Part shown: piece by piece, positions 9,408-18,410 of the stretch
How the letters are laid out: the number at the start of each line of letters is the position of its first letter
How positions within the stretch are numbered: the first letter of the stretch is position 1
NCBI RefSeq assembly: GCF_010820665.1
Contig: NZ_JAAIKC010000014.1
Coordinates: 1 to 64,000, forward strand
DNA from: Paenibacillus sp. SYP-B3998
Lineage (GTDB): Bacteria; Bacillota; Bacilli; Paenibacillales; NBRC-103111
Reading direction: 5' to 3'
Length of the DNA stretch: 64,000 bases
Made by a program: the position numbers and the translations under genes
The notes under the pieces: model-generated
What the model was told of the DNA's origin: nothing
The model's input: the letters and a program-made list of their open reading frames with translations, nothing else
Databases searched by the model: none

Positions 9408-11033
9408 TTATTTGGATTCATACCGTGTCATTTTTATCCGATATTGCTTGGGTGTATCGCCTGTATATTCTTTAAATAATTTACAAAAATACCCTTCATT
9501 TACAATTCCAACTTCCTCACACAATTCCAATAAAGAATAATCCTGAACATTTAACAGCTCGAGAGCCAATTGAATTTTTTTACGGTTGATGTAGCTGATA
9601 ACGCCTTCGTTCATTGTTTTTTTGAAAAGACTGCTAAAATACGATGGAGCTAAATTCACTTCCTCGGCAATAGCCTCCAACGTTAAACGCTGGTTCAGGT
9701 TTTTCTCTATAAACCGCATGGCACTCATGATTTCTGCCCGATGTAAAAGTTGGCCAGCGTGTACATATTCGTATGTGAAGTCGCCAATATACGCTAGCTG
9801 TTCCCGAAATGCCATGAACTCGATGGGAAACTCTGCCACATCTGTGGTCAACATGTTCCCCGATTTAAATTTCACAGCAATGTCTCTGTACAAGTCTCGA
9901 AGCATAGGTGCCATGATGGACTTATGGATTTTATGATCCGTAACAAATTGGTTTAAATCAGCAAATTCTTTCTCCAGCTCTTCCTTGGAAACCTTTCTTT
10001 GCACCCATGCAAGGAAATTAGCCAGTTTCTGCTGAAAATCCACCTTTCTGTCATTACGGTAATGGAACCGATGCGCGGGTGTTTTCACTACTTTCTCTGC
10101 ATGATAATAGAAATCCTCACTCACATGATTAGCTTCCGAGTAAGCTTGTTTGATGGATTCCCAGCCTCGGTGCGGACCGCCAAAAGCGACGGATACCCTT
10201 TGATTCAAATATTGATGCAAATGAGAGACGATCTGACTCCCCAATGTCTGGCAAGCATATTCCGTATCCATCTCACTGCGATTATTTTCCCAGGAAAGAA
10301 AGCCAATAAAACGATTATCGGAGAAATCCGTAACTACACCCTTGCCACAATTCATCACCGTTTCTTCGATTACATTCGTAATCGCATATTTCAAGATGTT
10401 TTGGTCAACCGCTGAATATTCATGGCGAAAACTTTCATACAGATTCATTTCAACAATAAAGCAGCAATAGTTGGCTTGAAAGAAATGGAACTGCATACGA
10501 TTGGCGAAATCGGATGCCCGATGAGAAGGGATTTCGCCTCTGATCAGCTCGTTAAAAAATTGCTTACGGACTCTATATTTATTTTCAAGAACGGATACGT
10601 TTAAAGATTGAAATTCCTCTTCTTTTTTCTTAACCTCATCCAAAATTCCGGCTGCCTTATCCAAAGCTCGATCCAAATCCGCTTCCCTGAGCGGAACCTT
10701 AACAATGTACTCCAATACGTTGGCATGAATAGCTCTCTGAGCGTACTCAAAAGACGAATAGGCAGTCAAAAGAATGTATTGGGTATGGGGCAGCTCCGGC
10801 TTTAACTGCTCAATCATAGAAATTCCATCCATTCGTGGCATGACGATATCGGTTATTACGATATCCGGCTTAAGCCGTAAGATCTCCTCGATCCCCTTCT
10901 GCCCATTATTCGCTTTGCCCACCAAATGGAATCGCCCTTCCTTATGGGAGAGCTCGCTAAAAAACAGTTCCAATCTTTGGATGATTAGATCTTCATCATC
11001 AACGATGAAGCAGGTGTAGTTTCTCACCATCAT
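9408..11033 (-). CDS. YesN-type response regulator, REC plus AraC-type DNA-binding domain
   Basis: 541 residues. REC domain at 1-125: acidic pair VDDED, phosphoacceptor Asp in DIVITDIVMPRMDG, conserved Lys in IVKVPL. A long middle region (125-430) is typical for this class. The last 100 residues are an AraC/XylS double helix-turn-helix (LTLEAIAEEVNLAPSYFSSL and the PKQYRIKMTRY end). The start overlaps the kinase stop (ATGATG at 11028-11033, GGAG upstream), so the pair is translationally coupled. Known relatives switch on sugar importers and polysaccharide enzymes; the GAAATT triple repeats at 5738 and 16399 are its most likely targets (inference). Confidence 0.85.
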   Translation of the reverse strand: MMVRNYTCFIVDDEDLIIQRLELFFSELSHKEGRFHLVGKANNGQKGIEEILRLKPDIVITDIVMPRMDGISMIEQLKPELPHTQYILLTAYSSFEYAQRAIHANVLEYIVKVPLREADLDRALDKAAGILDEVKKKEEEFQSLNVSVLENKYRVRKQFFNELIRGEIPSHRASDFANRMQFHFFQANYCCFIVEMNLYESFRHEYSAVDQNILKYAITNVIEETVMNCGKGVVTDFSDNRFIGFLSWENNRSEMDTEYACQTLGSQIVSHLHQYLNQRVSVAFGGPHRGWESIKQAYSEANHVSEDFYYHAEKVVKTPAHRFHYRNDRKVDFQQKLANFLAWVQRKVSKEELEKEFADLNQFVTDHKIHKSIMAPMLRDLYRDIAVKFKSGNMLTTDVAEFPIEFMAFREQLAYIGDFTYEYVHAGQLLHRAEIMSAMRFIEKNLNQRLTLEAIAEEVNLAPSYFSSLFKKTMNEGVISYINRKKIQLALELLNVQDYSLLELCEEVGIVNEGYFCKLFKEYTGDTPKQYRIKMTRYESK

Positions 11034-12769
11034 GCATCTCCTTTAAACATGCCTGCTGGGAATATTGCGCGGACACGGGTTATTTCATTCGGTATGCTAA
11101 TGATTTGCAGCCCGAACTGTTCTCCGTAGTGAAGTCTTATTCGACCATGAATATTGTTTAACCCAATTCTTTTCCTTTTTAGCTCTAGATCACTCGGTTC
11201 TGAATCTAGAATATGCTTTATTCGATCCTTTGGAATACCTTCGCCTTGATCAACGACTTCTATCATGACGATGCCGCCCTGCTCGTATGCATGAATAGTA
11301 ATCGAACCTTCGATTCCCCCTCCGTTATAGCCATGGAAGATACTATTCTCCACAATGGGCTGCAGCAGCATTCGAAATACGGGGAAATCCATTAATCCAT
11401 CTTCGATATTCTCAATCAAGTGGAAGTGCCTGTTATAACGGATGTTCTGGATCGCGATATAGTCCGCTACATTTTGCAATTCCTGACGTAGTGAAACCTT
11501 CTCCGAAGCATCGGCTATCCCGTATTCCAATATTGAAATGAGAGACCCGATCACCACATCTACTTTCTCTATTTGTCCCAGACGTATAACATTGCTAATA
11601 GATCCAAGCGTGTTATACAAAAAATGAGGATTTATTTGCGATTGCAGTACTTGGATCTCCAGCTTCCGCTCAAGTTCATTATGAAGCTCTGCTCGCCGAA
11701 TCAGTTCCACAATTTGTTGCAGCATACGGTCGAAGGCTCGGGAAAGGTCGCCGAATTCATCATTTCGGTTCATCGTCATTGTCGTTGTCAGACCGCCTTG
11801 CTCCACCCGTTTCATTTTTGTTTTGAGCGCATAGAGCGGATTCCTTATATATTTGGCAATAAAAAAGGAAATGAACAGACTTAATAGAAGACCGGCAACC
11901 AGAAGCCCAATATAATAGGTTTCCAATCTGGACAACGCAGCTTCCAAACGAGATTCATCGTTGATCGAGATGATGGACCAATTGAATTTCTCTATCGATT
12001 TCTTCAAAATGGAGACCGGCATGCCATCCTTGGTATGCAGTTGAAAGCTTGTTCCCGTAGTATCAAGAATTTGTTCCGCCGACATTTCCCCGATTGAAAA
12101 CGTATGATCTTGAATATTCAGGGGACCTCTATTTTCTGAAAATCCGGCAATAATTTTGCCCGATGTGGTAATCAGGGCCAGATTCATTTGTTCTTTTTTA
12201 TTAATCTTGAACAAGGTTTCTTCAATGGCATTTAGATCCAAATCTATCGCAATGGCCATAGGAAACGGAGAGCCATTCAGATATCGAACCATCGTAACTG
12301 TCCAGCCGGAATACTTGGATTTATAAGGATCACTGACAAAGGTAGTCCGTTTGTTCTTGTCGGCCGCATCAAACAACGGTTTTCTGTCAGATAAGGGTTC
12401 ATCGAAAATTCGCGTCGGCGTACTTCCGCCTAGAATGGATAAATCACTATTGATCAAGTAAATGTTACTGACGTAATTACTATTGAGCTCATACAGCTCT
12501 CTTAATTGCTTTTTAATCACTTCCGTATTGTTAATGTTTGCTTTCACCGATGTTTCGACCGAGAACAAGATCGTTTGGAAAGAGGAAAAATTAACCGTTA
12601 AATACTGGTCAACTTTGTCCAATATTTGGTTTGTGTAATAAATACCATTGGTCCTTATTTCCTTTTGGACATAGCGATAGGACAGTTGGCTTATCAAGAT
12701 GATGCAGCTTAATACAAATGCAAACACGATAAAAAATAGTTTTAAAGGCAAGCTGATTCTTCTTCGCAT
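11030..12769 (-). CDS. YesM-type sensor histidine kinase
   Basis: 579 residues; ATG with AAGGAAG at suitable distance. Membrane segment 1 at about 10-30, extracellular Cache-like sensor region (30-280), membrane segment 2 near 285-305 (YYIGLLVAGLLLSLFISFFI), HAMP (to about 360), His_kinase domain with QSQINPHFLYNTLGSI carrying the phosphorylated His, then an HATPase domain (VENSIFHGYNGGG, DQGEGIP, GLNNIHGRI). Forms a two-component pair with the overlapping regulator. The signal is probably an oligosaccharide or the loaded binding protein; that is inference from family practice. Confidence 0.88.
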   Translation of the reverse strand: MRRRISLPLKLFFIVFAFVLSCIILISQLSYRYVQKEIRTNGIYYTNQILDKVDQYLTVNFSSFQTILFSVETSVKANINNTEVIKKQLRELYELNSNYVSNIYLINSDLSILGGSTPTRIFDEPLSDRKPLFDAADKNKRTTFVSDPYKSKYSGWTVTMVRYLNGSPFPMAIAIDLDLNAIEETLFKINKKEQMNLALITTSGKIIAGFSENRGPLNIQDHTFSIGEMSAEQILDTTGTSFQLHTKDGMPVSILKKSIEKFNWSIISINDESRLEAALSRLETYYIGLLVAGLLLSLFISFFIAKYIRNPLYALKTKMKRVEQGGLTTTMTMNRNDEFGDLSRAFDRMLQQIVELIRRAELHNELERKLEIQVLQSQINPHFLYNTLGSISNVIRLGQIEKVDVVIGSLISILEYGIADASEKVSLRQELQNVADYIAIQNIRYNRHFHLIENIEDGLMDFPVFRMLLQPIVENSIFHGYNGGGIEGSITIHAYEQGGIVMIEVVDQGEGIPKDRIKHILDSEPSDLELKRKRIGLNNIHGRIRLHYGEQFGLQIISIPNEITRVRAIFPAGMFKGDA

Positions 12770-12802
12770 CGGTCATCTTCCTTTTAAATCTGTATTAAAC
12801 TA

Positions 12803-12811
12803 AGAATAGCA
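12803..12811 (-). promoter_or_regulatory. possible extended -10 promoter of the kinase/regulator pair
   Basis: TGCTATTCT on the minus strand resembles the TGCTATGAT and TGCTATTAT extended -10 boxes of the two co-regulated promoters. It lies 34 bases before the kinase ATG. No GAAATT repeats precede it. Confidence 0.35.
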
Positions 12812-12814
12812 TAG

Positions 12815-12856
12815 GACAACAAAGAGAGGGGCTATTTATCGCCTCTCTCTTTGTTT
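12815..12856 (-). terminator. terminator after the sugar-binding lipoprotein gene
   Basis: CAAAGAGAG (12820-12828) pairs with CTCTCTTTG (12845-12853), extended by GGGC/GCC at the loop. It separates the importer operon from the two-component genes. Confidence 0.65.
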
Positions 12857-12858
12857 AT

Positions 12859-14445
12859 TTACTTGATTAGGCCATCTTCTTTAAATTGCTTGATTGCTGT
12901 ATCCTTATATTTCTGCATGTCAAACTTGGTATCCAAGGTTTTGAGGAAATTATCCCAGTTGGTAAGAGGGTCTTTGCCCGTCATAAATTTGACTAAGCTT
13001 TCATTAATGAAACGTGTGCGGTCAGCTGCCAAGGTATCGCTCGGGTCTGCAGTCAATAAATTTCCGGGCAAAGTAAGTCCCACATATTTCTGATTGTTCG
13101 TGAAAGCTTCTGCCGTCTTCGGATTCTGGAAGTTGAAGTACTCGGCATCATCGCCACGGCGCGGCATTCTATAATGATCAACCCATAGATACTTTTCTTT
13201 CATTTCCTTCGATAACTCAGAGGTTTTATTTTTGACCTTGCCATCCACGATATCCCAATGAATCCCTTTGATACCGTATGCGAAATTCGGATAGGCTTCC
13301 TTGTCCGTAAAGAGATATTCCAGCATAGACAAGATCCGAATGATTTTGTCCTTGCCCGCTTTCTTGGAAATGGCCCATGAATTGCCTTGGAACGATTTTC
13401 TCTCCACGATTTGATCGCCGTAAGGCCCTTTCATTGGAGGAATGATGATCCATTCCGGTACTTCTCCGCCGATTTCTTTCATTTTCTGCTGATAATCCGG
13501 TTCCAGTCTGCGGGCATCTCTAATCATGAAACCAACTTTACCTTTAAATAACTTTTGGTCCAACAAATCGGGCGTATTCATCGTCATCCAGTCAGGGTCT
13601 ACAACTTTGGCTTCCATCATTTTATTGATGTAAGCGAGCGCTTCCTTCATTTTGGGATCGATAAACAGGAACACCGGTTTATTGTCTTTCACTTCAATGG
13701 CTGAGGGAGGATTGACACCAAACATCCACATTAAGCTATCGAAGCCGTAGGTTTGCAAATTGCCTTCTTTATTCATACCGCCTATGAATCCGTACGTATC
13801 GTTTTTGCCGTTTCCGTCTGGGTCTTTCTCCGTAAAGGCTTTCATCACTTCGAACAGCTCGTCAGGGGTTGTCGGCACTTTCATATTCAGCTTTTTCAGC
13901 CAATCGTTGCGGATGAAGAAGCTTCGACTGATGCCGTTTACATTATCATAACCTGGAACTCCAATGGTTTTTCCCAGATATGACGTCGCATCCCAGGAGT
14001 CTTTACCGAAACGCTTCTGCAATTCGGGAAATTGATCCAGGTACGGAGTCAAATCTGCTAGAACGCCTTGGTCATAATATTGCGCGAGATCGGACCGACT
14101 CTTCAAGAAGAGCAAATCTGGAATATCCCCGCCTGCAATGAGCGTATTCAGTTTGGTTGTTGCTTGCCCAGCTTGAGGAATCATCATATCCAAGTCGATA
14201 TTCATCGCCTTTTCCAAAATTTGGCGTTGAATATCTTCATCACGCGGAGGTATTGGAGCGGCAGCGTTGAAAGTACCTTGGTTAAACATCGAAATTTTCA
14301 TTTTGTTCGCAAACTTGTTAGCCTCGGATTGAGGGCTGCTTGAAGCTGTCGGCTTCACTACTTCTTGGTCCCCACATCCTGACAATAGCGTTCCCAGCCC
14401 TACGATAGCAGCCAGGACAGTAAATGAAAGCTTTTTACGTTGCAT
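12859..14445 (-). CDS. extracellular sugar-binding lipoprotein of the importer
   Basis: 528 residues from the ATG at 14445 (AAGGAGAGG 6-7 bases upstream; longer upstream frames lack a signal sequence). Type II signal peptide with lipobox LLSGC, so lipid-anchored outside. The body is a large LplA/YtcQ-type solute-binding protein (DIPDLLFLKSRSDLAQYYDQG..., DPDGNGKNDTYG calcium-like loop). It follows two permease genes and is the last gene of the operon. The size class fits oligosaccharide ligands. Energy would come from a shared MsmX-type ATPase encoded elsewhere; none is present here. Confidence 0.88.
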   Translation of the reverse strand: MQRKKLSFTVLAAIVGLGTLLSGCGDQEVVKPTASSSPQSEANKFANKMKISMFNQGTFNAAAPIPPRDEDIQRQILEKAMNIDLDMMIPQAGQATTKLNTLIAGGDIPDLLFLKSRSDLAQYYDQGVLADLTPYLDQFPELQKRFGKDSWDATSYLGKTIGVPGYDNVNGISRSFFIRNDWLKKLNMKVPTTPDELFEVMKAFTEKDPDGNGKNDTYGFIGGMNKEGNLQTYGFDSLMWMFGVNPPSAIEVKDNKPVFLFIDPKMKEALAYINKMMEAKVVDPDWMTMNTPDLLDQKLFKGKVGFMIRDARRLEPDYQQKMKEIGGEVPEWIIIPPMKGPYGDQIVERKSFQGNSWAISKKAGKDKIIRILSMLEYLFTDKEAYPNFAYGIKGIHWDIVDGKVKNKTSELSKEMKEKYLWVDHYRMPRRGDDAEYFNFQNPKTAEAFTNNQKYVGLTLPGNLLTADPSDTLAADRTRFINESLVKFMTGKDPLTNWDNFLKTLDTKFDMQKYKDTAIKQFKEDGLIK

Positions 14446-14515
14446 ATTGACCTCTCCTTTTGCTTGTATATATATTATCATGGTGTCCCCGTAACAACCT
14501 AGGTAGGAATTGCCT

Positions 14516-15385
14516 TTAACCTTTAATCGATCCCATGAGCACACCCTTCGTAAAATGCTTCTGCATAAAAGGATAAACGATCAAAATCGGAACCGTCGTC
14601 ACGACGACAGCCGCCATTTGCACAGCGAACTTGCTGACCGTCCCGGAATTGGCAATCGAATCAGCGCTTTGTGTTGCGACGTTAAGCAGAATGTTGCGCA
14701 AGACTACTTGAAGCGGCATTAGGTTCGAATCATTCAAGTAGACAATCGCATCGAAATAACTGTTCCAATGCCCCACTGCATAAAATAAGGAAACGGTGGC
14801 AAGAACGGGCAAGGACAGAGGTAAAATGATCCGCCATAGCGACTGAAGTTCACTTGCGCCATCAACCCTCGCCGATTCCTCGATTTCAGCAGGCAATTGC
14901 TCGAAAAAGCCTTTAATGATCACTAGATTAAAAGCACTAATGAGATGCGGAATAATCAATACCCACGGGCTGTCCAGCAATCCCAGCGAGCGGACTAACA
15001 AATAAGTCGGAATCAGCCCTCCACCAAACATCATGGTAAACACAATGAAGATTAAAAATGAGCTGCGCCCTGGTAAATATTTTTTGGATAATGGATAAGC
15101 TGCTATGATCGTAAAAAACACATTAAGCGCAGTGCCTACAACCGTTCGAAACAACGTAATTTTATACGCCTGCCCTATACCATGAGAAATGAATACTTCT
15201 TTATAGGCTGCAAAAGTAAAGGATTCTGGTATAATAACAATTCCTCTTCTTAACACTTCCGATTCTGGCGTCACGGAAACAGCAACCACATATAGAAAGG
15301 GAAGCAAACAAAGTAGGGATAGCACAATAAGAATAATATAAACGGCTGCTTGCCATACTTTTTCCCCAATTGTCAGATTAATCAT
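14516..15385 (-). CDS. ABC sugar importer permease, YtcP type
   Basis: 289 residues, six predicted membrane helices, with the ATPase-docking EAA loop in the form EESARVDGASELQSLWRIILPLSLP. GAGGTGG precedes the ATG. It pairs with the permease just upstream (12-bp gap) and with the lipoprotein downstream. The C-terminus ends in KGVLMGSIKG, a very typical ending for this family. Confidence 0.9.
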   Translation of the reverse strand: MINLTIGEKVWQAAVYIILIVLSLLCLLPFLYVVAVSVTPESEVLRRGIVIIPESFTFAAYKEVFISHGIGQAYKITLFRTVVGTALNVFFTIIAAYPLSKKYLPGRSSFLIFIVFTMMFGGGLIPTYLLVRSLGLLDSPWVLIIPHLISAFNLVIIKGFFEQLPAEIEESARVDGASELQSLWRIILPLSLPVLATVSLFYAVGHWNSYFDAIVYLNDSNLMPLQVVLRNILLNVATQSADSIANSGTVSKFAVQMAAVVVTTVPILIVYPFMQKHFTKGVLMGSIKG

Positions 15386-15397
15386 ACGAAAACCACC

Positions 15398-16345
15398 TCA
15401 CCAAATTTGACCATCAAATTTTTTGGCGAGCTTGTTTGCAGCCAAAACTAAAATAAATCCGATGGCAGCTTTAAACAATCCCACAGCAGTAGCCAAGCCA
15501 ATCTTAAGACGCTCCAACCCTTCACGGTAAACCCATGTGTCGATAATGTCGATCTTCTCCTGGTTAAAGCTGTTGGCAAACATGAATATTTGGTCAAAGC
15601 CAGCGTCCAGAATATGGCTTAATTTAAGAATCAGCATCAGAATAATGACACCTCGAATGCCGGGTAATGTGACATGCCATAGCTGTCTCCATTTGGAAGC
15701 GCCATCAATTCGAGCCGCTTCATATAAGCTTGGATCGATACCTGCTAATGCGGCAAGGTACAATATCGCTCCCCATCCAATATCCTTCCATATTTCAGAT
15801 AAGATTATCAGCAGTCTGCCCCAGGCAGGTTCCGTTAGAAAGGAGATCGGCCCAACACCATTTTCCTTCAAAATCATATTAAAAAGGCCATCTCCTGGGG
15901 CTAATAATGCCACCATCAGTCCATAAACAATGACCCATGACAGAAAATGGGGCAAATAAGTGATTGTTTGTACGATTTTCTTAAACCATTGGGTATACAC
16001 TTCATTGAGCAGCAAAGCTAATACGATGGGAGCGGAGAAACCGAACAACAACTTATACAGCGATATGATAATCGTATTTCTCATGATGTCCCAGAAATAA
16101 ACGCCATTAATAAAATCTTTAAAGTTTTTCAATCCCACCCATGGGCTATCCCATAGCCCCAAAGCCAGGTTATAATTTTTAAAAGCAATAATGATTCCCG
16201 CCATAGGAATGTATTTGAATACAGCAAAGTAAACTAATGCCGGGAATAAAAGAGCATACATCACTTTATGCTTTTGTATCGTTCTTATCCATGAATTCCG
16301 CTTATGGGGGAGGGGAATGGCGTCCGCTGCCAATTTCGCTTGCAT
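15398..16345 (-). CDS. ABC sugar importer permease, LplB type
   Basis: 315 residues with six membrane helices and the EAA loop YEAARIDGASKWRQLWHVTLPGI. First gene of the three-gene importer operon; GAGGTGATG precedes the ATG. The promoter block with three GAAATT repeats stands 30-95 bp upstream. Typical importer half-channel for polysaccharide-derived oligosaccharides. Confidence 0.9.
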   Translation of the reverse strand: MQAKLAADAIPLPHKRNSWIRTIQKHKVMYALLFPALVYFAVFKYIPMAGIIIAFKNYNLALGLWDSPWVGLKNFKDFINGVYFWDIMRNTIIISLYKLLFGFSAPIVLALLLNEVYTQWFKKIVQTITYLPHFLSWVIVYGLMVALLAPGDGLFNMILKENGVGPISFLTEPAWGRLLIILSEIWKDIGWGAILYLAALAGIDPSLYEAARIDGASKWRQLWHVTLPGIRGVIILMLILKLSHILDAGFDQIFMFANSFNQEKIDIIDTWVYREGLERLKIGLATAVGLFKAAIGFILVLAANKLAKKFDGQIW

Positions 16346-16374
16346 ATCATCACCTCGTCTTTATTTCTATTTGT

Positions 16375-16438
16375 ATAATAGCATCCCCATATCGGATTAA
16401 TTTCTGTAATTTCAAGAATTTCTTATAAGATATTAAGT
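16375..16438 (-). promoter_or_regulatory. activator-type promoter of the importer operon
   Basis: On the minus strand: ACTTAATATCTTATAAG, then GAAATT at 16417-16422, 16408-16413 and 16399-16404 (9-bp period), then extended -10 TGCTATTAT (TATTAT at 16375-16380). Matches the block before the secreted enzyme (5713-5777) almost base for base in its fixed parts, while the 3-base spacers differ, which argues for a protein site rather than a recent duplication. Confidence 0.6.
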
Positions 16439-16524
16439 AAGTGGAGCCTTGGAAAATTCCAATACAATAGGCATGAGAAACAAACGGACAGAGTGACCGT
16501 CACCGTTTCTAGGTCCTTTCACCT

Positions 16525-16929
16525 TGTCTGTAAAATAACTTCAAGACTTAATTGTCCCCGCTCTGCTGCTTCTCTCTTCTTTAAAAGACAAATAAAGTTC
16601 CGAAGTGGTTGCACGAATGACATTGTTATATTAACGAGAGTGGAGACGTTAAGCCTCATTGCAAAGGGGAAATGGAGCTGTACAAGAGGCTATAAAATAC
16701 TCTTCGTGCGTTACCTTCATAAATCCGTTGTCACCGGAATAAATAAAGCCTCAATGAGTTGTTCCCAACAATGAGTGTTGGGTGACAAATAAGTTTTGAA
16801 GTGCAAGAAGCCAGCAAACATAAGGGTTTGCTGGCTTTTCTTATAAAATCGATTTACAAACTAAGTTTTGAAGTGATGTTTTCGAGTGGAAAACCTGATT
16901 TACAAATAAGTCTTGAAGTACTTCTTACA
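16525..16929. mobile_element. MITE-like element 2, related to element 1
   Basis: Same end-repeat family as 295-563: a left copy ACTTCAAGACTTAATTGTC (16537-16555), an inverted copy near 16586-16606, and three inverted copies at the right (about 16782, 16855 and 16901), ending in CTTCTTACA. The right third, including the hairpin, is nearly identical to element 1 and points the same way, so the two elements are direct repeats on either side of the 947-16438 locus. The centre (about 16610-16760) shows no gene. Confidence 0.5.
16808..16840 (+). terminator. hairpin terminator inside element 2
   Basis: AGCCAGCAAAC pairs with GTTTGCTGGCT and is followed by TTTT; same hairpin as in element 1. Confidence 0.6.
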
Positions 16930-17014
16930 AACAATTTATAAAGAAATCCCCTTCAACAAAGGTTATCCAGATAGTTTAATTTCTGATGCGGCCACCACAT
17001 TATTACTCATATTA

Positions 17015-17204
17015 TTATTTTTGAATGGGTCGTTCAAAAATAATCTCAATATGCTGTAGGTTTACCATGGCCATTATAGTTTGTCGGTAAGACCTGTACT
17101 AATTTCCATCCTACTTTTGCATTTTCGTCAATTGTTTCTCGATGCGTTGCGAAAGAGAAAAACCTATCTAAAGTTGTTTCTACATTTTTGTATCCGTTCT
17201 TACC
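17015..17204 (-). pseudogene. remnant of a DUF4177-like small protein
   Basis: The minus strand encodes GKNGYKNVETTLDRFFSFA followed by THRETIDENAKVGWKLVQ and VLPTNYNGHGKPTAY, then a stop at 17046, while the next frame continues EIIFERPIQK to a stop at 17015. The IDxxAxxGWKLVQ core and a terminal IIFERP are the hallmarks of DUF4177 proteins. One base was lost near 17050 and the N-terminus is missing. The function of the family is unknown. Confidence 0.5.
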
Positions 17205-17540
17205 GTGTTTTTAATAATACACGGTTATAATTGTTGTATGTTCCAATTCTCCTCATCAATAGATCTATACAGTAGCCAACTTCTTCCATGCTCTATTGCC
17301 TGTTACCTCAACGAATCCAGGGAACAGCTGCCGCGAGGCGAACTGCTCCCTGATTATTACGCTATCGTTCCTCGTTTGCACTGTTCGTCAGTTTAGAAGT
17401 TTTTCTTATGAAAGTATTATTAAATTTATGATCCATTCAGCATCCCCATGAAACAATAAAGGCTAGCGCGTTCTAAGAGGGAATTGGTAAATTTGAGTTC
17501 TAATCCAACTGTTTAAAGTCAAGATTAAGAATTAAATTAT
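17205..17540. other. gene-free stretch with one strong hairpin
   Basis: No coding signal seen. CAGGGAACAGCTGCC (from 17329) faces GGCGAACTGCTCCCTG (to about 17354) and forms a GC-rich stem without a T tract. Confidence 0.35.
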
Positions 17541-17636
17541 TTATAGACCTATTCTGTTTTCGCAAAAATCAAGAATCTGCGAAATAATTTCGTTACCTGC
17601 AGAATCGTAATATCCTAATATATAGGCTATCTTGCT
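17541..17636 (-). pseudogene. C-terminal remnant of an unknown protein
   Basis: The frame SKIAYILGYYDSAGNEI then ISQILDFCENRIGL and a stop looks coding but has no start or ribosome site. It follows the zinc-ribbon gene on the same strand. Confidence 0.3.
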
Positions 17637-17675
17637 CTAGGCCCCGAATTCTTCAATTAGAGAGAATACCCAGGC

Positions 17676-18311
17676 TTATTTATCGCAACCATTACAAAAA
17701 GCTCCAATGCTACCTAATTCAAATAAGTAACCACATTCAGGACACAAAGAATATTTTGTTGCACATTTCGAACAAACAGGATCATGGTTTTCCTTTTGAT
17801 GTTCAGCGTTAGTTCTACCGCAATCTACGCAATTTGTATCATCATCGTCAAATCCAAAATAATCACGATCTTTATTTAAAGCTTCATATTCGGCCACTTC
17901 AAAAGCACCGACTCTAACTTCAATCGAATCATCATTAATATCACCGGTGTCTGTTTCGAAATCAACTTCGAAAGACATTTCAATTGTTCCATAGAGAAGA
18001 ATGCTCGCAGAATGCTTCTCGCTATAATGCTTAGAATAAGATTCACTTACAATAACCGATACACTTATAGCAAATCTTCCAAAAAACTCAACCACAGAAC
18101 TCGATTCATCAAGCGACCTAATTGCCCATAATATTGAAAATATAAAATCTTCGGAAGTACCACGAGTAATGACTGAGAGCGCACTCGCACCAGAGAATTG
18201 GACTACAAAAGCCCTCTTGATTGATGAACTCAGAGGAGAAAGTGAGGATTTAGAAGAAATAAAATAGGTGAAGAAATAATTAGTGTCTTGTGGATTATAC
18301 CAATTACTCAT
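17676..18311 (-). CDS. hypothetical zinc-ribbon protein, N-terminus doubtful
   Basis: The last ~60 residues carry three or four zinc-knuckle pairs (CVDCG, CSKC, CPECG, CNGC), and residues about 105-150 look like a beta-rich acidic domain (TIEMSFEVDFETDTGDIND). The open frame extends to 18311 (211 residues) but no ribosome site precedes that ATG, the first 75 residues are Ser-rich and low in sense, and the opposite strand there reads as a better protein remnant (18035-18410). The true start may be near the ATG at 17978 or a little upstream. The role is unknown; a gene of similar type is often a free-standing small protein in defence or toxin neighbourhoods (inference). Confidence 0.5.
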   Translation of the reverse strand: MSNWYNPQDTNYFFTYFISSKSSLSPLSSSIKRAFVVQFSGASALSVITRGTSEDFIFSILWAIRSLDESSSVVEFFGRFAISVSVIVSESYSKHYSEKHSASILLYGTIEMSFEVDFETDTGDINDDSIEVRVGAFEVAEYEALNKDRDYFGFDDDDTNCVDCGRTNAEHQKENHDPVCSKCATKYSLCPECGYLFELGSIGAFCNGCDK

Positions 18312-18410
18312 AAAGAAGCACGTATAATTTTACAAGAAGACATAGATGCTTTTGATGTTTACATAGAAAAGCTTCAGCATTCAATAATAGATCCCACTCG
18401 TCCTTATTAA
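18035..18410 (+). pseudogene. frameshifted SUFU-like (suppressor of fused) immunity-type remnant
   Basis: Plus strand, frame 1 reads ...APENWTTKALLIDELRGES then EDLEEIK and a stop at about 18270; the next frame picks up at once as IGEEIISVLWIIPITHKEAR, IILQEDIDAFDVYIEKLQ, HSIIDPTRPY, stop at 18410. The pattern (W-x-lIPIT-x-x-E, then D-a-x-x-v, then a terminal D-P-x-R) is that of the C-terminal half of SUFU-domain proteins, which in bacteria commonly serve as immunity proteins of polymorphic toxins. The N-terminal half and start are gone. Family assignment is tentative. Confidence 0.45.

Noticed and set aside
17978-18311. N-terminal third of the 211-residue zinc-ribbon frame as a real domain
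   Set aside because: Ser-rich, no ribosome site, and the opposite strand reads as a better protein remnant; kept in the entry only as an uncertain extension.
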